This document shows positions 1 through 6,396 of a DNA stretch of 7,998 nt, piece after piece. This DNA is from Chitinophagaceae bacterium. Its GTDB lineage: Bacteria; Bacteroidota; Bacteroidia; Chitinophagales; Chitinophagaceae. The DNA lies in contig JAGOUF010000084.1 of the NCBI GenBank assembly GCA_018061385.1, forward strand, positions 1-7,998, read 5' to 3'. A program made the translations under genes and the position numbers. The notes under the pieces were generated by a model, which was not told the DNA's origin, searched no databases, and was given only the letters and a program-made list of their open reading frames with translations. Each line of letters begins with the position of its first letter. Positions within the stretch are counted from its first letter, which is position 1.

Positions 1-135
1 CGTTAAACTTTCTCCAACGCATAATTTTTAGGTTTTTTGAAGTTAAGCACTAACCACTATTCGTTTAATAAAATTATTGTTAACAAAAGTGCATAAGCTA
101 AAATTGCATGAACAAAATATTGAAAAATACTGCCT
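1..135. other. Short non-coding edge, possibly with the start of a minus-strand gene
   Basis: This stretch lies downstream of the aminopeptidase gene and shows no strong hairpin terminator. On the minus strand an ATG at 20-22 opens a frame reading M-R-W-R-K-F-N that runs off the left edge. It could be the first seven codons of the next gene in the same direction as the aminopeptidase, but seven codons cannot establish that. No ribosome binding site or promoter box was seen in front of it. Confidence 0.25.
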
Positions 136-2067
136 CTATTGTTTCATAATTTTTTTAACCAACCTAAATGATTGTGCATTGCTTAATTCAACAAAATATA
201 AGCCTTTCGGAAATTTAGCAAACGGTACTTTTAACAACTCATCTTGCCCAAGAGTTTCAAAAAAATGTTGCTGTAAAAGTTGCCCCTTACTATTCAATAT
301 TTTTACCGTTAAGTTATTGAAGTTTGGATTTTTTATGTTTACAAACAATGTGTTTTGTACCGGATTTGGATACAATAAAATATCGTTGAAATTAATACTT
401 GGATTAATGGTTTTTATAGAGCTGTTGTTTTTACTAACCAATTGTTTATTTGTATCAACCAAAACTGTATCGGCTGCAAAGCCAACATTTACCCATGTTT
501 CATCGTTGTTGGCATTGCATTGTACAACAATTGTTTTTTGTTGTGTTGCGTTTTTAAACGTTATTGGTAAAGGCGTTTTATAAAATGTAACAGATGGATG
601 AGATGTGGTTTGAAATACTTTTACCTTGGCCCAATTGTTTTTATTTTGATTCCATTGAACATGAAAACTAGGATAGCCTTCGCCATAAATCCATTGATTA
701 AAAAAGTAGGTTAAATCTTGCTGAGCTACTTGTTCAACATTTCGTTTAAAATCGGCAGTTGTAGCAAATTTATTTTTTAGTAATGGATCATTTAAATACT
801 GGTTCATTGCCTTAAAAAAAATACTATCGCCCAATGTAAAACGCAACATGCGTAAAGTGTAAGAACCTTTGTCGTAGCTCAATCTACCATTAAATATATT
901 GTTCACATCGGAAGTGTCTTTAACAAAAACACTTCCATTGGGTTGAGAAGTAACATTGTTTAAATGAATGGTTAATAAAGCATTGAGTGCTGCGGTATCG
1001 TATCGTTCAAAAAAATAATTGGAAGAAAAAGTAGCAAACCCTTCGCTAAGCCAAATATCTTGCCAACTGGCACATGTAATTTTATCTCCAAACCATTGAT
1101 GTGCCAATTCGTGAGCCATCAGATTTACGTCAGGGTAAGTAATAAAAGAATTGGTTTGATGTTCCATACCACCGCCCCAACCAAATTGTGTTTGGCCATA
1201 TTGTTCATTAATAAAAGGATAACCACCATATTTTTCATGTAAAATTTTCATACACTCAATTACTGGCTGTGTATTGTTTTGAAACAGTGCTAAATCTTCT
1301 GGATATACATGAGAAACCATTGGCAATTGAACATTGCCCAATTGAATTGTATGGCTAAACGTAACAAAATTGGTTACCGAAAAGGCCACTAAATAACTGG
1401 CAATTGGATAACGATGTTTATACACTGTTGTAGTTACATTGTTGTTGGTTGTAGCAGTTTGTTTTACACCATTGCTTGTTGCAGTATACATAGAAGGATG
1501 AATGATGGTTATATCTATACTATCAATTTTATCGTCTAATCCATTTCGGCAAGGCCACCAATCTTTGCTTCCATACGGTTCACTCAAAGTCCAAATTACT
1601 GGCACATTGTTGTGTGTAGTTTGAATAAAAGAACCAAACCCACTGTTATCGGGATTGCCATTGTAAAAAATTGTAACCGAATCTTTTTGTTGTGCAGCTA
1701 AAGTTGTATTTAGCTGAATGTTTAGTACATCGCTATTGGTTTGTACAAAGCTTATTTTTTGATTTCGGAAGCGTACACTATCTACTATTAAATTATTAGA
1801 CAAGTCAAGTGCAATAAGGTTTGTAGCTGAACTTACGGTAAAATAATGTGTTACTTTGCCATCAATAAATTTAACTGCAGGATCAACTTTCCAAGTACAA
1901 TTGCTGTAATAAATTTCAAAGTTGTTGGATGCTTTTGTTCTGTTGATTTGTTGTTTGATACTTGATTGTTTACCTTCTTGCATAGCAATATCGTTGCTAC
2001 TTTTACAAGCATACTTTTGTGCATTTGCCATATTACAAAAAAATAAAAGCATTGCCATCCATTTCAT
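136..2067 (-). CDS. M1-family zinc aminopeptidase with T9SS sorting domain
   Basis: This 643-residue protein is a probable secreted metallo-aminopeptidase that removes N-terminal residues from peptides outside the cytoplasm. Residues 1-17 form a short signal peptide with a hydrophobic core (MLLFF) ending in ANA-Q. An M1 N-terminal beta domain follows. The exopeptidase motif is GGGMEH (298-303). The zinc site is HELAH (319-323), and the third ligand is Glu342 in LSEGFATF, 18 residues after the second His, which is standard M1 spacing. Tyr398 in LSYDKGS fits the catalytic tyrosine. The last ~80 residues, from LLYPNP at about 564, form a type A T9SS sorting domain ending in KKIMKQ. This domain normally sends cargo through the outer membrane for release or surface anchoring. 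The gene is divergent from the radical SAM gene. All catalytic residues are present, so it should be active. The M1 assignment is firm; the substrate is unknown. Confidence 0.95.
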   Translation of the reverse strand: MKWMAMLLFFCNMANAQKYACKSSNDIAMQEGKQSSIKQQINRTKASNNFEIYYSNCTWKVDPAVKFIDGKVTHYFTVSSATNLIALDLSNNLIVDSVRFRNQKISFVQTNSDVLNIQLNTTLAAQQKDSVTIFYNGNPDNSGFGSFIQTTHNNVPVIWTLSEPYGSKDWWPCRNGLDDKIDSIDITIIHPSMYTATSNGVKQTATTNNNVTTTVYKHRYPIASYLVAFSVTNFVTFSHTIQLGNVQLPMVSHVYPEDLALFQNNTQPVIECMKILHEKYGGYPFINEQYGQTQFGWGGGMEHQTNSFITYPDVNLMAHELAHQWFGDKITCASWQDIWLSEGFATFSSNYFFERYDTAALNALLTIHLNNVTSQPNGSVFVKDTSDVNNIFNGRLSYDKGSYTLRMLRFTLGDSIFFKAMNQYLNDPLLKNKFATTADFKRNVEQVAQQDLTYFFNQWIYGEGYPSFHVQWNQNKNNWAKVKVFQTTSHPSVTFYKTPLPITFKNATQQKTIVVQCNANNDETWVNVGFAADTVLVDTNKQLVSKNNSSIKTINPSINFNDILLYPNPVQNTLFVNIKNPNFNNLTVKILNSKGQLLQQHFFETLGQDELLKVPFAKFPKGLYFVELSNAQSFRLVKKIMKQ

Positions 2068-2215
2068 TGTTTAAAGTTAAGAGTATGTACTATAAAATGA
2101 TGTTGTTACAATTTGTGGTTTTTTCGATAAACGAAACAACACAAGCTTAAACGTGTGCAATAGAAATGCAATACTTATTTTTACGCCTAGTAAAATTTCA
2201 CACAGAAACAGTAGT
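2068..2215. promoter_or_regulatory. Divergent intergenic region between aminopeptidase and radical SAM genes
   Basis: Promoters for both divergent genes should lie in this 148-bp AT-rich spacer. I found no perfect TAnnTTTG box on either strand. The nearest matches are TATTTTTA at 2176-2183 on the plus strand, about 32 bases before the radical SAM ATG, and TAACTTTA (2079-2072 on the minus strand), very close to the aminopeptidase ATG. Neither has a well-spaced upstream TTG. The regulatory role follows from the divergent layout, not from a clear motif. Confidence 0.4.
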
Positions 2216-3247
2216 ATGCCTTATTTCAACCTAACCGATACATTAAATTTAATTTCTAAGTTCACTTTTAAACGAACCTGGAATGCCTATAAGGTTTGGC
2301 TAAGCTATCAAATAAGTAAAATAACAGGTAAGCCTATACAATGGGGTTATCCAATTTCAATATCTTTTGAACCAACTACAAGTTGCAATTTACGTTGCCC
2401 CGAATGCCCAAGTGGTTTAAGAGAATTTACTAGGCCAACGGGTATGTTACAAAAAAGTTTTTTTGAACAAACTATTGATGATATTCATAAAGAGTTATTG
2501 TACCTTATTTTTTATTTTCAGGGAGAGCCATATTTGAATCCAGATTTTTTAAATATGGTAAAATATGCCCACGATAAAGGCATTTATACAGCAACAAGTA
2601 CCAATGCACATTATTTAACTGATGAAAAAGCTAAAGCTACTGTTGAAAGTGGACTAGATAGATTAATTATTAGTATTGATGGAACTACACAAGATGTGTA
2701 CTCATCTTACAGAGTTGGTGGAAAATTAGATAAGGTATTAGAAGGTGCAAGAAATATTGTACGTTGGAAAAAAGAATTAAAGAGCAAAACGCCATTTATA
2801 TTTTTTCAATTTTTAGTTGTAAAACCCAATGAACATCAAATTGAAGCAGTAAAGAAATTGGGTAAGGAAGTTGGGGTAGATCAAGTTCGTTTTAAAACTG
2901 CACAGGTGTACGATTATGTGAATGACCCAAATCAATTAATTCCAACCAATCAAAAATATAGCAGGTACAAAAAAGATAAAGATGGAAACCTACAAGTAAA
3001 AAGTGGTTTAAACAACCATTGTTGGAAGCTTTGGCATGCCAATGTAATTACTTGGGATGGTTTGGTGGTGCCTTGTTGTTTTGATAAAGATGCTACCCAC
3101 CAATTGGGCAATTTAAAAACGCAAAGTTTTAAAGAAACTTGGAACAACGATAACTACAAACAGTTTAGAAAAGAGCTAATGCAAAGCCGAAAAAACATTG
3201 ACATTTGTGCCAATTGTAGCGAAGGACTTACCGTTTGGGAAGATTAA
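2216..3247 (+). CDS. Radical SAM / SPASM-domain protein of unknown substrate
   Basis: A 343-residue radical S-adenosylmethionine enzyme. With the ATG at 2216, the cluster motif CxxxCxxC is Cys57, Cys61 and Cys64 (CNLRCPEC), which binds the [4Fe-4S] cluster that cleaves SAM. The strand-2 GEP motif is in FQGEPYLNP near residue 104. A SPASM-like C-terminal region holds Cys269, the pair Cys287-Cys288 (VVPCCFD) and Cys331/Cys334 (CANC), placed to bind at least one auxiliary Fe-S cluster. SPASM proteins include peptide-modifying enzymes and sulfatase-maturing enzymes, but nothing here identifies the substrate. I saw no small precursor-peptide gene or sulfatase beside it. A GTG at 2153 would add 21 residues with no conserved look (CNRNAILIF...). 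I prefer the ATG because the sequence looks like protein of this family from there (MPYFNLTDTL). The protein has no signal peptide, so it is cytosolic. Confidence 0.88.
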   Translation: MPYFNLTDTLNLISKFTFKRTWNAYKVWLSYQISKITGKPIQWGYPISISFEPTTSCNLRCPECPSGLREFTRPTGMLQKSFFEQTIDDIHKELLYLIFYFQGEPYLNPDFLNMVKYAHDKGIYTATSTNAHYLTDEKAKATVESGLDRLIISIDGTTQDVYSSYRVGGKLDKVLEGARNIVRWKKELKSKTPFIFFQFLVVKPNEHQIEAVKKLGKEVGVDQVRFKTAQVYDYVNDPNQLIPTNQKYSRYKKDKDGNLQVKSGLNNHCWKLWHANVITWDGLVVPCCFDKDATHQLGNLKTQSFKETWNNDNYKQFRKELMQSRKNIDICANCSEGLTVWED

Positions 3248-3316
3248 TTGCATTTTTATGGAAATTTAATTTGTTGCCTTTCTTTTTATCATAAATTCAC
3301 ATCCTAAAACAATTTT

Positions 3317-4537
3317 ATGATAAAAAATTTACTCTCCGTTTTGGTTTTTTTATTAGCTGTAATATGCTCTGTAAATGCTCAGATTTACAATCAAAATACA
3401 GAATCAGGAACTCGTTACCACTCTGCAAACAATGTTGCTACTGGTAATCCAAAAGTAATGTTAGATGATATTAATATTGCATCGGCAACAATAGGTGCAA
3501 ACAATACACTTAATATTACACAGTTAAAATTTGGTATTCGTAGAGCTGGAGGCACAACTGCTGCAGCATGTACAGTTGTTGGGTTTGTTTCAAAGGTTGA
3601 TGATACTGCCACTCTATTTACTAATGTAGTTCATTTGCCATTAACAAACGTAGGGTCTTTAGCAATGCCTGCTCCAACAGCTTCTGCTTTTACAACTGAA
3701 TTGGCAACTTTTGGTGATGGTTCTGCAACTCTTGCTACGGTAAGAATTGATACAGGTAAATTATTCACTAATTTTGGTAGCTTTTTTGCAGGTTTAACAA
3801 TTGCACCATTTGCTAGTGGTACTCCAAATGGAATAAGAATTACTACTGGTCCTGAAGCAAATTATAATGGATTTTGGTTAGTTGATACTGATTCTTCAGT
3901 GGTACGTACTGGACCATATACTTTTGGAGGAACGCCTCCTTCAGCAGCTAATTTTTATGTTCAAGTTTTTGGCACTTTTGCTAATGCACTTCCTGTTAAT
4001 TTTGGTAAATTCTCAGCAATGAGTGGACGTGATGGAAGTGTTTTATTAAATTGGGAAACTATTACAGAAATTAATAATAAAGGATTTTCAGTTGAAAAAA
4101 GTTTAGATGGTGTTACATTTAAAGAAATGGGTTGGGTAGAAGGAACCAATAACAACAAAGGAAGTAACTATACATTCACAGATTGGTTTCCTGAATCTGG
4201 TGTAAACTACTACAGATTAAAGCAAGTTGACCATGATGGAAAAATTAGCTACTCAAATGTTGCATTTGCAAAAATTTCTTTACCAGTTCAAATGACCGTA
4301 GCTCCAAACCCAATTAAAAATATTGGTTCTATTAAGCTTTACTTAAATGAAGAGTCTAAAGTTGACTTACAGTTATTAAACTCCAATGGTCAATTAATTA
4401 GTGTTATTAATAGTGGTATTAAAAATAGCGGTTGGCATGATATTCCATTCAATATTAATGGAAGTAAAGGCACTTATATTATAAGAGCGGTAATTAATAA
4501 AAATGAAATTGTAAATAAGTTGGTGATTAAAGAATAA
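3317..4537 (+). CDS. Secreted protein of unknown function with T9SS type A sorting domain
   Basis: A 406-residue exported protein. Residues 1-21 form a clear signal peptide (MIKNLLSVLVFLLAVICSVNA, then Q). Residues ~25-220 form a Thr/Ala/Gly/Asn-rich beta-type domain that I do not recognise. Residues ~225-318 show the linker module common in T9SS cargo: ALPVNFGKFSA, then LLNWETITEINNKGFSVEKS, then YYRLKQVDHDGKISYSN. It has a fibronectin-like beta fold and leads into the sorting domain. The sorting domain starts at VAPNP (~328-332), continues through LQLLNSNGQL and ends in NKLVIKE. No catalytic motif was seen in the N-terminal domain, so a structural, adhesive or binding role is possible but unproven. 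The gene lies 69 bp after the radical SAM gene and ends at a strong terminator. I found no clear promoter box in the 69-bp gap, so co-transcription with the radical SAM gene cannot be excluded. Confidence 0.85.
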   Translation: MIKNLLSVLVFLLAVICSVNAQIYNQNTESGTRYHSANNVATGNPKVMLDDINIASATIGANNTLNITQLKFGIRRAGGTTAAACTVVGFVSKVDDTATLFTNVVHLPLTNVGSLAMPAPTASAFTTELATFGDGSATLATVRIDTGKLFTNFGSFFAGLTIAPFASGTPNGIRITTGPEANYNGFWLVDTDSSVVRTGPYTFGGTPPSAANFYVQVFGTFANALPVNFGKFSAMSGRDGSVLLNWETITEINNKGFSVEKSLDGVTFKEMGWVEGTNNNKGSNYTFTDWFPESGVNYYRLKQVDHDGKISYSNVAFAKISLPVQMTVAPNPIKNIGSIKLYLNEESKVDLQLLNSNGQLISVINSGIKNSGWHDIPFNINGSKGTYIIRAVINKNEIVNKLVIKE

Positions 4538-4557
4538 ACATCTCAATACACTATTTC

Positions 4558-4590
4558 AAAAGCCCTGCAAAATTTTTGCAGGGCTTTTTT
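4558..4590 (+). terminator. Rho-independent terminator after the T9SS protein gene
   Basis: AGCCCTGC (4561-4568) pairs perfectly with GCAGGGCT (4578-4585), extended inward by A-T pairs across an A4/T5 centre. A T6 run follows at 4585-4590. Flanking AAA (4558-4560) can pair with part of the T run, so the hairpin may also work from the opposite strand. It lies 20 bp after the stop codon of the 3317-4537 gene. Confidence 0.9.
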
Positions 4591-4629
4591 GTTACAGAAA
4601 TTATTTGCTTTTATGATTCATTTTACGAA

Positions 4630-4914
4630 ATGAAAATTTTATTGATACAATATACCAAGTACAATTTTTAGGCTACTAAACAATTGCTAAATACCAATTT
4701 AAAATTTACAACCTAGAAACAACAGCAAATAAGTAGCAGCTTTTCAAGCGTTCATGCAACGACCTTTCCTCTATTAAATGCCGAAAGAGTTTGGTGACAA
4801 CGTTTAAAATTGTTAGTGCCAATTATGATTTTTTACAAGCAACAAAGCCAAACTACAATTCAAGCTATTATAGAATATTATATAAATAAAGTGAATAATG
4901 AAGTTGGTGGGTAA
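4630..4914 (+). pseudogene. Decayed 5' fragment of a DinB-family gene, paralogous to 5286-5780
   Basis: Reading from the ATG at 4630 gives a protein that aligns by eye with the start of the intact DinB protein 0.65 kb downstream. KILLIQYTKYNF-stop-ATKQLL matches KQVLVQYAQYNFWANKQLL, and SSFSSVHAT..LLNAERVW-stop-QRL matches SSFSSVQAT..LLDAESIWWQRL. I count 45 of 60 identical bases over the first 20 codons. Three in-frame stops interrupt it: TAG at the Trp14 position (TGG in the intact copy), TAG near codon 29, and TGA at the Trp57 position (TGG in the intact copy). One codon is missing between codons 29 and 38. The first metal-ligand His (His48 in the intact copy) is Pro here (CCT for CAT). 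Similarity fades after about 4890, and the second half, with the HxxxH metal motif, is absent. The frame closes with TAA at 4912-4914. It cannot make a working enzyme. Confidence 0.85.
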
Positions 4915-5180
4915 TCAATGCCAATAAAACAGAATTACAACATTTTTTTTCTTATCAATTAAGTGAAAAAGGAAAAGTAAGTATTGAATTATTTACACAA
5001 AATGGAAGAAAAGTTGCTTCAATCATCAATGCTCAACAATCTGCTGGAACGTATAATGTTTCAATAGATGTTAAAAAATATGCATTGGCTACTGGTAATT
5101 ACAATTACAGAATGGTTGTAATTGATAACAACAATCAAGAAGTATTTAGAGCTACCAAAACAATGGTAATCGCTCAATAA
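4902..5180 (+). pseudogene. Start-less C-terminal T9SS sorting-domain fragment
   Basis: One frame stays open for 92 codons from 4902 (just after a TGA at 4899-4901) to the TAA at 5178-5180. It reads like the tail of a T9SS cargo protein: SYQLSEKGKVSIELF, then QNGRKVASI, then QSAGTYNVSIDVKKYALATG, then NYRMVVIDN, ending TKTMVIAQ. This is the beta-strand pattern of a type A sorting domain. There is no ATG or GTG before the domain, no signal peptide and no cargo domain, so it is the 3' remnant of a larger gene whose 5' part is gone. The usual PNP motif at the domain start is not visible, so the break may cut into the domain. The piece has no internal stops and kept its terminator, so it may be younger than the dinB remnant it abuts, or it may be preserved by recombination with other sorting domains. 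Confidence 0.8.
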
Positions 5181-5202
5181 TAAATTGATTCTATTTTTTT
5201 TT

Positions 5203-5235
5203 AATAAGGCTTCCCGTTGGGAAGCCTTATTTTTT
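5203..5235 (+). terminator. Rho-independent terminator after the T9SS tail fragment
   Basis: ATAAGGCTTCCC (5204-5215) pairs perfectly with GGGAAGCCTTAT (5219-5230) around a three-base GTT loop, followed by a run of T to 5235. A T-run at 5194-5202 lies on the other side, so the structure looks bidirectional. It lies about 23 bp after the stop of the sorting-domain fragment and would insulate the downstream dinB gene from upstream transcription. Confidence 0.9.
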
Positions 5236-5248
5236 ATGCAATACTTTA

Positions 5249-5256
5249 TATATTTT
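5249..5256 (+). promoter_or_regulatory. Possible -7 box for the DinB-family gene
   Basis: TATATTTT matches the Bacteroidota -7 consensus TAnnTTTG at all but the last base and lies 29 bases before the ATG at 5286. The terminator just upstream means a promoter is needed in this short gap. No TTG is found at the expected distance upstream, so the call is weak. Confidence 0.3.
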
Positions 5257-5285
5257 AAGCAATCCTTTTCAAGTAGCTTTACACC

Positions 5286-5780
5286 ATGAAACAAGTATTG
5301 GTACAATATGCTCAGTATAACTTTTGGGCCAATAAACAATTGTTGGCTATTGCTTTAAAGTTAAACGAGCAACAACAAAAAGAACATATTGCCAGTAGCT
5401 TTAGTAGTGTACAAGCTACTATTGTGCATTTATTAGATGCCGAAAGTATTTGGTGGCAACGATTACTGTTGCAAGAAATTATTATTGCACCTAGCACCAC
5501 AAAAACATTTACAACCACAGAAGCTGTACAAATTTTATTGGCACAAAGTGAAGCTTGGGTTAAATGGGTAACTGCTGCTAAAGAAGTACAATTAGAACAT
5601 GTTTTTGCTTATCAAAATAGCAAACGAGAACAATTTAAACAACCTGTTTGGCAAATGTTGTTGCATTTGTTTAATCATGGTACATATCACAGAGGGCAAC
5701 TGGTAACTTTATACAATCAGTTGGGTGTAACTAAAATTCCTGCAACAGATTTTATTCATTGGAGCAGAACAAACAAATAA
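5286..5780 (+). CDS. DinB-family putative metal-dependent protein
   Basis: A 164-residue protein of the DinB/YfiT-like four-helix-bundle superfamily, close to the usual length of ~150-175. Three histidines fit the family's metal-binding triad: His48 in VHLLDAE, and His131 and His135 in FNHGTYHRGQL. The N-terminal YNFWANKQLL segment is also typical. Superfamily members include thiol-dependent S-transferases and detoxification enzymes, and many are uncharacterised. Nothing here points to one reaction, and DinB here does not mean DNA polymerase IV. There is no signal peptide, so it is cytosolic. The gene has its own transcription unit, with a strong terminator 50 bp upstream of the start, and the acyltransferase gene follows after 55 bp. 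A dead paralogue lies just upstream at 4630-4914. All three metal ligands are intact, so this copy is probably the working one. Confidence 0.88.
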   Translation: MKQVLVQYAQYNFWANKQLLAIALKLNEQQQKEHIASSFSSVQATIVHLLDAESIWWQRLLLQEIIIAPSTTKTFTTTEAVQILLAQSEAWVKWVTAAKEVQLEHVFAYQNSKREQFKQPVWQMLLHLFNHGTYHRGQLVTLYNQLGVTKIPATDFIHWSRTNK

Positions 5781-5795
5781 CTTTTCTTCGCACAA

Positions 5796-5803
5796 TAGAT
5801 TTG
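5796..5803 (+). promoter_or_regulatory. Candidate -7 promoter box for the acyltransferase gene
   Basis: TAGATTTG is a perfect match to the Bacteroidota -7 consensus TAnnTTTG. It lies 32 bases before the acyltransferase ATG at 5836, which would give a leader of roughly 25 bases. A TTG at the expected upstream distance is missing. If real, the acyltransferase gene can be transcribed independently of the DinB gene. Confidence 0.4.
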
Positions 5804-5835
5804 TACAATCTCATTTTCACCAAAATTGATAAATT

Positions 5836-6396
5836 ATGTTTCGATGGTTTTGGAAAACTTTCTTACAATTAAAAGGATGGAAAACTGAATATAATTTTCC
5901 TACACATTTAAAAAAATGTGTGCTAATTGTTGCACCACATACTAGTAGCGATGATTTTTTAATTGGCTGTGCATTAAGAAGTGTTTTTAATATACCCGAA
6001 GCCAAATTTTTAGGCAAAGCCGAATTGTTTAAACCGCCATTTGGTTTTATTTTTAGATGGTTGGGCGGAACCCCTGTAAATAGAAATAGCAAACAAAATT
6101 TGGTAGAACAAGTAGTTGCAAAATTTAATGTAAGCGATAATTTTAAAGTTGGAATTTCGCCAGAGGGAACAAGAAAAAAAGTAACTCAACTTAAAACAGG
6201 TTTTTATTATATAGCACAACAAGCAAATGTGCCAATTATTATGATAGGCCTAGATTTTGAGAATAAGCAAGCTGTAATTTCTGAACCACTTTATACAAGC
6301 AACAATGTAACTGCCGATTTAAAAATTATTCTTGATTTTTTTGCTCCAATAAAAGGTAAAATACCAGAAAATGGTTTGCAAGATTTAAGCATTTAA
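5836..6396 (+). CDS. PlsC-type 1-acyl-sn-glycerol-3-phosphate acyltransferase family protein
   Basis: A 186-residue member of the glycerolphosphate acyltransferase (PlsC/LPLAT) family, which moves acyl chains onto lysophosphatidate or related lipids at the cytoplasmic membrane. The catalytic HX4D motif is His35 to Asp40 (HTSSDD). The block GGTPVNRN (77-84) fits motif II, with Arg83. SPEGTRKK (108-115) is motif III, including Glu110 and Arg113, and VPIIMIGLD (132-140) fits motif IV. The protein is shorter than classic PlsC (~240 residues) and lacks an obvious N-terminal transmembrane helix, as in short Bacteroidota members. The acceptor lipid is therefore uncertain; it could be phospholipid, ornithine lipid or another aminolipid. 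The start at 5836 is the first ATG after the DinB stop. The last 12 bases overlap the 3' end of the opposing kinase gene. Family membership is firm, the exact substrate is not. Confidence 0.88.
   Translation: MFRWFWKTFLQLKGWKTEYNFPTHLKKCVLIVAPHTSSDDFLIGCALRSVFNIPEAKFLGKAELFKPPFGFIFRWLGGTPVNRNSKQNLVEQVVAKFNVSDNFKVGISPEGTRKKVTQLKTGFYYIAQQANVPIIMIGLDFENKQAVISEPLYTSNNVTADLKIILDFFAPIKGKIPENGLQDLSI

Noticed and set aside
77..583. A 168-codon plus-strand open frame
   Set aside because: It is antisense to the sorting-domain end of the aminopeptidase gene, Cys/Phe-rich and without a recognisable domain. It looks like a shadow of the real gene on the other strand.
1159..1176. GGGMEH in place of the classic GAMEN motif in the M1 aminopeptidase
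   Set aside because: His in the last position is a known variant in bacterial M1 peptidases. The Glu is kept and the zinc site is complete, so it does not suggest inactivity.
3248..3273. Promoter for the 3317-4537 gene (TTG at 3248 and TAATTTG at 3267)
   Set aside because: The -7-like element is one base short of TAnnTTTG and the 16-base spacer is too short for the Bacteroidota consensus, so it is not listed as a feature.
4630..4914. Stop-codon recoding (TAG/TGA read as an amino acid) in the dinB-like fragment
   Set aside because: Two different stop codons occur, one not at a Trp position, a metal ligand is lost, and the second half of the gene is missing. The intact genes use TGG for Trp. 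Decay explains all of this.
5061..5339. A 92-codon minus-strand open frame across the terminator and the dinB start
   Set aside because: It runs antisense through the sorting-domain fragment, the hairpin and the dinB start, and its composition (Ile/Tyr/Lys/Phe-rich) is not protein-like.
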